A stretch of 5,204 bases of DNA, taken from contig CAKQBP010000115.1 of the NCBI GenBank assembly GCA_934216375.1, positions 1 through 5,204 of the forward strand, written 5' to 3'. The stretch's first letter is position 1; each line of letters starts with the position of its first letter. Position numbers and translations under genes: made by a program. The stretch comes from an uncultured Veillonella sp. Lineage in GTDB: Bacteria; Bacillota; Negativicutes; Veillonellales; Veillonellaceae. A model generated the notes under the pieces. The model was not told the origin of the DNA. It did no database searches and was given only the letters and a program-made list of their open reading frames with translations. Of this stretch, positions 1 to 4,807 are shown one piece after another.

Positions 1-1700
1 AGTTGTACTTTCACAGTAATTAAACGCTCCATAGATTGCCAGCCTTCTACTACAGGGAAATCCTCAATGCTAATGATCTCTATTTCTTGCGACGTATCTA
101 AACCTAAACGAAAAGCCTCTTCACTAAGAGCCTCCTTAGCTCGTTCTACAACTTGCTCCGCTCGTTTTAAAGTACAATTATGCTGTTTAATACCTAATTC
201 CGGAATGACAAGTAAACGACGTTTTGTATCTACATGGACAGTGAGTTCGATGGTAGATAAAGCTAGTGCAGCGCCTATAGCATTTGCTACAGCAGCATTC
301 TCAGGAATCGTAACAGGTAACTCTAGATACTCCCCGATACTTGGACCTAAACTTGGCGCCGTGCCCCCTACCACAACGATATGTTCAGGCACAAATACAT
401 CGGGATTTACAATATCTGCTACCACATAAATAGGTCGTTTATTTTCTGCCTGTACCACCTCATCGATGCCATGTTGAATTATTTCTAATGCCTTTTCAAC
501 AATAAGTTGTGCTACATCTAAAGCCGACATATTATGAGTACATTGCTTTTCAGAATTATGGTTCCCGAATGTATCTTCACATTCGCCGTGTTTCCAATTA
601 GCCTGTAACACACGGGCTAATTGTTGTAAGGATTGTGTAGCAAGGTCAGCATCACCATAACTTGCGTGTCCTAATACGATGAGAGCATCCCCCAAGGTAG
701 GTTTATTGCCACCTAAAGCCACCGATGGTCCCACTCGTTCAGGACCTACCGTAAGATCACCGTCTTTAAGCCGAACTACGGATTCCCCACCAATACCGAC
801 GGAAGTAACGGCAAAGGATCTCACTGCACTTGGATATTCACGTATGGACACGCCACTTTTTGTCATCAACGGTTTACCATATTTCCAAAGAGAGATATCT
901 GTTGTGGTACCTCCAATATCTAGAGCAACAGTATGCTTTTTACCAATAGCACCGAGAGCCGATAGTCCAAGAACTGTAGCAGCAGGCCCCGTAAATGCAG
1001 TCTCCACAGGTCTACTTACCATATGTTCCATAGGTAAAGAACCACCATCAGCCTTCAAAATATGAAGCGGTGCCGTAATATGACGTATATTAAGGGCCTC
1101 TTCGACATTTTTCTTGAACACCGTAAATACGGGTGTTACGGCACTATTAAAATAAGCGCTAATAGTACGACAAGGGAAATTTAAAGAACCGCTTAACAAA
1201 CTGCCATTAGAAATTGTATGATACGTATTTTTCAATTTCTCTGTAATAGATAGTTCTTCGTGAGGATTCCGCACCCCAAATTTAGCGGACACAGCAGCCA
1301 AATCGGTACCACTATGTGCTTGAACCATTTTGGCTATACCACGTACAGCATCAGCAGGGGTACCCTCTACAACGATACCTCTATGATCTGTATAACCTTG
1401 AAGATATATAGGTTCCACGGGGAATATATCATCTACATTACGGCCTGGACCTGTAATCACATAGAGATCTACTACTTGCTCCTTCTCTTCTACGATGGTA
1501 TTCGTCACCACGGTAGTAGATAAGGTTACTTGTTCAATATTTGATGTATCATAGCCCTCCAAAACCGCATCTAAGGCCTCACCTATACCATACATTAGAT
1601 TATCCTTTGTAGTCCGCCTTTTGGCAGTTGCCACTACACGATGACCATCAATGATAACCGCATCGGTAAAAGTACCACCCACGTCTAAACCTAATAACAT
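1..1700 (-). CDS. Hydantoinase/5-oxoprolinase A-type (HyuA-like) protein, C-terminus cut by window edge
   Basis: 566 codons are open from an ATG at 1700 to the left edge with no stop, so the C-terminus is missing. Residues 4-16 read GLDVGGTFTDAVI, the N-terminal signature of the hydantoinase A / oxoprolinase family. A second actin-like phosphate-binding motif, ALDIGGTTTDIS, lies at 259-270, with DGGSLP at 218-223, TGPAA at 237-241, GIGGES at 302-307 and VVGGTAPSLGP at 443-453. The order fits a Hydant_A_N domain (about 2-175) followed by a Hydantoinase_A ATPase domain (about 190-470). Family members use ATP to open cyclic amides (5-oxoproline, hydantoins, N-methylhydantoin) or to carboxylate ketones, often with a B subunit; any B gene would lie outside the window. 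The substrate cannot be read from sequence. A His/Cys-rich stretch at 369-389 is unusual. It is transcribed separately from the operon upstream, behind that operon's terminator. The start is fixed by a strong ribosome binding site and by the motif beginning at residue 4. The protein is probably cytosolic. The family call is firm, the specific enzyme is not. Confidence 0.93.
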   Translation of the reverse strand, partial: MLLGLDVGGTFTDAVIIDGHRVVATAKRRTTKDNLMYGIGEALDAVLEGYDTSNIEQVTLSTTVVTNTIVEEKEQVVDLYVITGPGRNVDDIFPVEPIYLQGYTDHRGIVVEGTPADAVRGIAKMVQAHSGTDLAAVSAKFGVRNPHEELSITEKLKNTYHTISNGSLLSGSLNFPCRTISAYFNSAVTPVFTVFKKNVEEALNIRHITAPLHILKADGGSLPMEHMVSRPVETAFTGPAATVLGLSALGAIGKKHTVALDIGGTTTDISLWKYGKPLMTKSGVSIREYPSAVRSFAVTSVGIGGESVVRLKDGDLTVGPERVGPSVALGGNKPTLGDALIVLGHASYGDADLATQSLQQLARVLQANWKHGECEDTFGNHNSEKQCTHNMSALDVAQLIVEKALEIIQHGIDEVVQAENKRPIYVVADIVNPDVFVPEHIVVVGGTAPSLGPSIGEYLELPVTIPENAAVANAIGAALALSTIELTVHVDTKRRLLVIPELGIKQHNCTLKRAEQVVERAKEALSEEAFRLGLDTSQEIEIISIEDFPVVEGWQSMERLITVKVQ

Positions 1701-1703
1701 ATG

Positions 1704-1712
1704 ACCTCCTTA
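1704..1712 (-). promoter_or_regulatory. Strong ribosome binding site of the HyuA-like gene
   Basis: The minus strand reads TAAGGAGGT, a nine-base match to the 16S rRNA anti-Shine-Dalgarno sequence. Only four bases (TCAT) separate AGGAGG from the ATG, a little short but workable. It supports the ATG at 1700 as the start. Confidence 0.85.
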
Positions 1713-1759
1713 TTAGTATGAATAGGGGCTCCATACAAACTCAAAACAGAGTAAAGTAA

Positions 1760-1842
1760 AATCCATTTGAGCTAGCATATAATCTCTATTTAAACTTAAC
1801 GTACAATCCCTATTCAAACCTGTGTATACTCCTATTCAGGCT
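1760..1842. repeat. Degenerate direct repeats, 21-24 bp period, in the spacer before the HyuA-like gene
   Basis: On the plus strand four similar stretches begin near 1760 (aatccatttgagct), 1781 (aatctctatttaaactt), 1805 (aatccctattcaaacct) and 1827 (tactcctattcaggct). The starts are 21, 24 and 22 bp apart, about two helical turns. The last three share CTATT followed by a YAR-like tail; the first is the weakest. An inverted relative (tgaatagggg) lies at 1719-1728. They span the only plausible promoter region for the gene at 1700-1, so they could be operator sites, but with this much A+T chance similarity is possible. Confidence 0.4.
1774..1806 (-). promoter_or_regulatory. Possible weak promoter for the HyuA-like gene
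   Basis: The gene follows a strong terminator and therefore needs its own promoter. On the minus strand the best pair I see is TTGTAC (1806-1801) with TATATG (1781-1776), spaced 19 bp, or TTATAT (1782-1777), spaced 18 bp. Both boxes depart from consensus, so the exact position is uncertain. The pair overlaps the direct repeats of this spacer, which would suit a regulated promoter. Confidence 0.3.
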
Positions 1843-1850
1843 CATTATAT

Positions 1851-1887
1851 AAAAAAGCTGTACCCATCTCTATGTGATGAGTACAGC
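1851..1887 (-). terminator. Intrinsic terminator of the thioesterase-murI-CofE-like operon
   Basis: On the minus strand arms 1887-1876 and 1868-1857 (GCTGTACTCATC / GATGGGTACAGC) pair over 12 bp with a single T-G wobble around a seven-base loop. Six Ts (1856-1851) follow at once. It begins 6 bp past the TAA of the CofE-like gene. The other strand has no T-tract after the hairpin, so it works for the minus strand only. Confidence 0.92.
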
Positions 1888-1893
1888 CTTCTG

Positions 1894-2544
1894 TTATTTA
1901 CCAGATACAGATGCGTAATTTTTGATGATAACAATCGGAGTCATTTGGCTATCATTACCAAATGGATTATCGATCAACAATTGTGCAATTTTTTTAGCAT
2001 CAATGCCGCGACTTGTGCCTAGAATAGCAGAACGTTTCAAGTCATTAACGTCAGCTACAACGGCACCATAACAACCTGTGCGAGATACAATTTTCTCAGC
2101 CACTTTATCTGGATCTTTTGGACCAAATACAATGTGCTTATCAAATGGAGGCATAGTCCCTGTTACATCATCTGTTAAGGATGCAGCACGAGCAATTGCA
2201 TAGAATACACCAGGTTTACGGAAAATTTTAGCAATAGCGCCTAAAATAAAAGCACCTAATACCTTCCATTTACCATCCAAATTCATAGCCGATTGCATAC
2301 CATAAATAGATGCCATGGAGCCATCTGGATGGATAAAACGATTAATTAAACGAGCTTGCCAGCACACATTTAGCTCTTCAGGACGTGTAAAACGACCTTG
2401 CGTAATAGCTACTACAGATTCAGCAACGCATACGATATCTTCAGGTCCAATATTATGTCCGCCAAATTCAACGATAGCATCAACGATGTCATCATTATCT
2501 GTAAGAATACGTGTTGGCACACATACTAACTCTAATTCTGCCAT
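1894..2544 (-). CDS. CofE-like protein (coenzyme F420-0:L-glutamate ligase family), role unresolved
   Basis: 216 residues, somewhat shorter than archaeal CofE (about 250). The N-terminal half has the family pattern of a hydrophobic strand, an acidic stretch and then IGPEDIVCVAESVVAITQGR (32-51), matching the CofE segment that normally reads like 'VLVVAQKVVSKAEGR'. Further landmarks are DDVTGTMPPFDKHIVFGP (125-142), GAVVADVNDLKRSAILG (160-176) and DNPFGNDSQMTPIVIIK (192-208). This set is typical of a CofE-like subfamily that I recall from Firmicutes and other bacteria. True CofE uses GTP to add gamma-linked L-glutamate to F420-0. No F420 gene is visible here, and the usual lysines of the 'QK..SK' segment are E and T, so the acceptor may differ or activity may be lost. 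It is the last gene of a four-gene operon, 12 bp after the membrane protein, with a strong Shine-Dalgarno 7 bp from the ATG. No signal peptide is evident; it is probably cytosolic. Confidence 0.82.
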   Translation of the reverse strand: MAELELVCVPTRILTDNDDIVDAIVEFGGHNIGPEDIVCVAESVVAITQGRFTRPEELNVCWQARLINRFIHPDGSMASIYGMQSAMNLDGKWKVLGAFILGAIAKIFRKPGVFYAIARAASLTDDVTGTMPPFDKHIVFGPKDPDKVAEKIVSRTGCYGAVVADVNDLKRSAILGTSRGIDAKKIAQLLIDNPFGNDSQMTPIVIIKNYASVSGK

Positions 2545-2550
2545 TGTTAT

Positions 2551-2559
2551 GCCTCCTTA
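2551..2559 (-). promoter_or_regulatory. Ribosome binding site of the CofE-like gene, sharing a base with the upstream stop
   Basis: The minus strand reads TAAGGAGGC, where TAA (2559-2557) is the stop of the membrane-protein gene and its last A starts AGGAGG. Seven bases separate AGGAGG from the ATG at 2544. A ribosome ending the upstream gene would sit on this site, so translational coupling is likely. Confidence 0.8.
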
Positions 2560-3096
2560 TTGAACCATTGCTGCTTGAACTTCTTCAGCAGTCAAACGAA
2601 TACGCTGTTTATCGATATGAAAGTCTGTCCGACCTACGATTTGATAGTAAATGTCGATATCCATATAAGGGAAGCCCTTAATATCTTCACGAATATTGCC
2701 AGTTTTACCTGTTAACGTAACATATACACGAATTGTGCCACCTTTACGTGGTTTGATAATTATAGCTTCAAAATATCCATCTTGACGTGGACGATTAATA
2801 TCCATAGCCCAAGCATTTACTTTAACTGCATCAAAATGTTCTTCTGGTAATAATGGACGTGGGAATAAGTCCATAATAGTACCCAATTGACGACCTTTAT
2901 TGACAAATGGTATATCGCAAAACAAGGTAATGGACTCAAAATTACGATCAGATACTTGGAAGTTCGTTGCCCGTTTCGCTAATAAGACAATATTTTCATT
3001 ACCTTGTTTCAACACAAACAAACGGAATAATAAGTACAGAGCTGCAACAGCCACAATAATAGCTATTACTGCACTGAGGATGTTATAAAACCACAT
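2557..3096 (-). CDS. Single-pass membrane protein of unknown function
   Basis: 179 residues; I do not recognise the family. Residues about 4-28 form one strongly hydrophobic segment (NILSAVIAIIVAVAALYLLF...). No K or R precedes it, while R25, K30, K41 and R42 follow. By the positive-inside rule the long C-terminal part should face the cytoplasm (N-out, C-in signal anchor). No signal-peptidase site or lipobox is evident. The remainder (about 45-165) alternates charged and beta-branched residues (AIIIKPRKGGTIRVYVTLTG at 111-130; YMDIDIYYQIVG at 144-155) and suggests a beta-rich domain, ending in a short helix (LTAEEVQAAMVQ). It sits between murI and the CofE-like gene with 12-bp gaps on both sides. 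A tether or partner for the CofE-like enzyme is a reasonable guess only. The ATG lies 7 bp from AGGAG. Confidence 0.85.
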   Translation of the reverse strand: MWFYNILSAVIAIIVAVAALYLLFRLFVLKQGNENIVLLAKRATNFQVSDRNFESITLFCDIPFVNKGRQLGTIMDLFPRPLLPEEHFDAVKVNAWAMDINRPRQDGYFEAIIIKPRKGGTIRVYVTLTGKTGNIREDIKGFPYMDIDIYYQIVGRTDFHIDKQRIRLTAEEVQAAMVQ

Positions 3097-3103
3097 AGGG
3101 TAT

Positions 3104-3108
3104 CTCCT
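3104..3108 (-). promoter_or_regulatory. Ribosome binding site of the membrane-protein gene, abutting the murI stop
   Basis: The minus strand reads TAAAGGAG: murI stops at 3111-3109 (TAA) and AGGAG follows at once, seven bases before the ATG at 3096. Spacing and gap are the same as at the next junction downstream, again suggesting coupled translation. Confidence 0.8.
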
Positions 3109-3912
3109 TTATAATGTAATATGTTCAATGGTACGACGGCTTGTATCAAGGAAGGATGCACTCAACGTATCACCAAGTTCGACATCCTTTGTAAAATACA
3201 ATGTCACGGTGCCTACAGTATCTTGAGGATTGAAAAGATTTTTACTCTCTAGTCTGTGACGAACCAATTCACTTGTTTCAAAAGCAGGATCAATGAACTG
3301 AATGCGACACGATGTTAGTTCCTCTAGTAAAGGTTGTACAAATGGAAAATGAGTACAGCCCAAAACGACAACCTCAATTTCTCGAGATAATAAAGGTTCT
3401 AAATAATCCTTGCATACTTCACGAACAAAGTAATCATCTAAATGACCTTGTTCAATAAGCCCCGCCAACTCTGGACAAGGTTGTTCCCAAACAAAAACCT
3501 CGTGATCAACTTCTAAAGCCACATGCTTATGAATATGACTATTTACAGTGGCCACGGTCGCCATAATACCGATAGTCTTGCTTTTACTTTTATTAATAGC
3601 TGTTTTTACACCTTGTGATACACCAATAACTGGCACAGATACAAGTTCACGTACCGCATCAAGAGCCACAACAGTGAAGGTGTTACAAGCAATCACCATC
3701 AACTTAACAGGCTGCTTTTCTAGCGTCTCCGCAATACGGCACGCTAAATAAGTGATTTCATCATCACTGCGATTACCTACAGGATTATTCGCATTATCAC
3801 CGATATAGATAAAATCTTCGTTAGGAAATTGTTCTTGTAATACCTTTAACACAGATAGTCCGCCTACGCCAGAGTCAAATACACCGATAGGCAATTGTTG
3901 TACATTACTCAT
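3109..3912 (-). CDS. murI: Glutamate racemase (variant substrate loop)
   Basis: 267 residues, normal for the family. It interconverts L- and D-glutamate without a cofactor, using two cysteines, to supply D-Glu for the peptidoglycan stem peptide in the cytoplasm. Numbering from the ATG: IGVFDSGVGGLSVL at 9-22 (D13, S14), first catalytic cysteine C76 in ACNT (N77, T78), second C186 in GCTH (T187, H188), and a PCPELAGLIEQG segment at 145-156. One departure is clear: the usual 'GDxARxPYG' loop is GDNANNPVG at 38-46, with Tyr replaced by V45 and Arg by N. Start choice: a TTG at 3927 would add MRRCR, but it lies at the edge of the Shine-Dalgarno itself, whereas the ATG at 3912 is 7 bp from AGGAG, so I use 3912. 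It overlaps the thioesterase stop by 8 bp and is the second gene of the operon. It could act on another amino acid, but both cysteines and their flanks favour glutamate. Confidence 0.92.
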   Translation of the reverse strand: MSNVQQLPIGVFDSGVGGLSVLKVLQEQFPNEDFIYIGDNANNPVGNRSDDEITYLACRIAETLEKQPVKLMVIACNTFTVVALDAVRELVSVPVIGVSQGVKTAINKSKSKTIGIMATVATVNSHIHKHVALEVDHEVFVWEQPCPELAGLIEQGHLDDYFVREVCKDYLEPLLSREIEVVVLGCTHFPFVQPLLEELTSCRIQFIDPAFETSELVRHRLESKNLFNPQDTVGTVTLYFTKDVELGDTLSASFLDTSRRTIEHITL

Positions 3913-4324
3913 GCGGCATCTCCTCAACAGCTGCTAACATAGGCAGGTAAAAAGTATCGTCTAATCGCACAATTTTTCCTGTTAATTTTGACATAAAGGC
4001 ATTCTTAGTTTCCCCCGTGGCAAGTATTGCACCATCACTAGCACGGCGCATGCGATAGCGAAACACCATTTGAGCCCTCGTCATCTTAACCAAATACGTT
4101 TCGATGTGAAGTTCATCATCGAAATTCGCAGGTTCTTTATAATTGCAAGATACATTCATGATAGGAAATACAATATCCTCATTCATCATATCCCACAAAG
4201 TGACACCGATCTTACGAAGGAATTCAATGCGCGCCATTTCAAACCATCTAAAATGATTACTATGGTGAGCAATCCCCATCATATCAGTTTCATAAAATCG
4301 TACTTTTACTGAAGCAATATGCAT
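3905..4324 (-). CDS. Hotdog-fold acyl-CoA thioesterase, YbgC/FadM (4HBT) family
   Basis: 139 residues, the usual length of this single-domain family. Residues 7-35 match its signature closely: VRFYETDMMGIAHHSNHFRW and then FEMARIEFLR. D14 in ETDMMG is the expected catalytic aspartate, with H20/H21 and N23 following where the family has HxN(Y). The central part, SCNYKEPANFDDELHIET (59-76), fits the hotdog beta-sheet. Family members are cytosolic tetramers that hydrolyse short- to medium- or long-chain acyl-CoA or acyl-ACP; the chain length cannot be told from sequence. In proteobacteria YbgC belongs to the tol-pal cluster, but no tol-pal genes are near here. It is the first gene of its operon, behind a strong promoter with a leader of about 28 nt, and AAGGA is 8 bp from the ATG. 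It overlaps murI by 8 bp; why a thioesterase heads a murI operon is not evident. Confidence 0.92.
   Translation of the reverse strand: MHIASVKVRFYETDMMGIAHHSNHFRWFEMARIEFLRKIGVTLWDMMNEDIVFPIMNVSCNYKEPANFDDELHIETYLVKMTRAQMVFRYRMRRASDGAILATGETKNAFMSKLTGKIVRLDDTFYLPMLAAVEEMPHE
3920..3924 (-). promoter_or_regulatory. Ribosome binding site that decides the murI start
   Basis: AGGAG lies inside the end of the thioesterase gene, seven bases before the ATG at 3912. The upstream TTG at 3927 lies just 5' of this site and has no Shine-Dalgarno of its own, so it is unlikely to be the start. Start and upstream stop interleave as ATGAGTAA, allowing coupled translation. Confidence 0.8.
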
Positions 4325-4358
4325 AAATTCTGTCCTTTTTAAATAGTATACAATTTTT

Positions 4359-4387
4359 ATTCTATATCTATTACTTTAGTGTGTCAA
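4359..4387 (-). promoter_or_regulatory. Strong sigma-70/sigma-A promoter of the thioesterase-murI operon
   Basis: The minus strand has a perfect -35 TTGACA (4387-4382), a 17-bp spacer and a -10 TAGAAT (4364-4359, five of six consensus bases). Transcription should start near 4352, giving a leader of about 28 nt before the ATG at 4324. The -35 box overlaps the T-rich tail of the preceding terminator. No operator-like palindrome is visible, so expression is probably constitutive. Confidence 0.82.
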
Positions 4388-4427
4388 ATAAATAAAGGCA
4401 GTTCAATCACTGTGGATCAAACTGCCT
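4385..4427 (-). terminator. Intrinsic terminator after the DUF1232 gene
   Basis: On the minus strand arms 4427-4415 and 4408-4396 (AGGCAGTTTGATC / GATTGAACTGCCT) pair over 13 bp with two wobble pairs around a six-base loop. A T-rich tail TTATTTATTTG (4395-4385) follows. It lies 13 bp past the stop at 4441. The tail is interrupted by As, so some read-through into the next operon is possible. Confidence 0.85.
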
Positions 4428-4440
4428 AAAATGGTAAAAG

Positions 4441-4785
4441 TTAGCGACTGCTACCAAATGGAAAGAATTTTTTTGCCTCTTCTTGATGACTCGTTTTGAT
4501 ATAACGATTCGCAATCTTAAAGGCTAATCCGAGTACTGCCACATCATCTACCCAACCTAATACAGCAATCGCATCCGGCACAATATCAATAGGTAATACC
4601 AAATACCCTAAGGCACCTGCAATGACCGCTTTTACATATTTGGGAGTGTCCTTGTCACGAAAACAAAGGAACAAGGTTACTGCTTGTTGTACAAAGGCAA
4701 GTTTCTTACCATATCGACCAAGAAATCCTAAAAATCTTGATTCGCTAAAATACTTACCATATTTAATAATCTTAAATGGATTCAT
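4441..4785 (-). CDS. DUF1232 / YkvA-family small membrane protein
   Basis: 114 residues. The DUF1232 signature is plain: GALGYLVLPIDIVPD (57-71) followed by LGWVDDVAVLGLAF (76-89). In this family the conserved segment is 'Y..sPiDliPd.ip.lG.lDD'. Two hydrophobic stretches, about 52-68 and 73-90, suggest a membrane-associated hairpin; the N-terminus is basic (K5, K8, K11, R17, R24, K27, K28). The biochemical role of the family is unknown. The Shine-Dalgarno (GAAGGA, near 4797-4802) is about 11 bp from the ATG, longer than usual. It starts 22 bp after the stop of the 11-mer repeat protein with no terminator between, so the two are probably co-transcribed and end at the hairpin at 4427-4385. A shared role in envelope or stress is possible but unproven. 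Confidence 0.88.
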   Translation of the reverse strand: MNPFKIIKYGKYFSESRFLGFLGRYGKKLAFVQQAVTLFLCFRDKDTPKYVKAVIAGALGYLVLPIDIVPDAIAVLGWVDDVAVLGLAFKIANRYIKTSHQEEAKKFFPFGSSR

Positions 4786-4807
4786 AGTAATAATAATCCT
4801 TCAGCGT

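Noticed and set aside
67..429. Plus-strand open frame of 120 codons
   Set aside because: It is antisense to the C-terminal part of the HyuA-like gene, with no start signal and no recognisable domain.
679..1065. Plus-strand open frame of 128 codons
   Set aside because: It lies wholly antisense to the conserved ATPase core of the HyuA-like gene, has no Shine-Dalgarno, and reads as low-complexity Pro/Ser/Thr typical of shadow frames.
1822..2022. Plus-strand open frame of 66 codons across the terminator
   Set aside because: It runs through the operon terminator hairpin and the end of the CofE-like gene, and has no ribosome binding site.
3913..3927. TTG start for murI five codons upstream
   Set aside because: The TTG lies at the edge of the Shine-Dalgarno and has none of its own. 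The ATG at 3912 has AGGAG at ideal spacing, and the family N-terminus fits the shorter form.
4396..4427. Hairpin at 4396-4427 as a plus-strand terminator
   Set aside because: On the plus strand the hairpin is followed by AAAATGG, not Ts, and no plus-strand gene leads into it.
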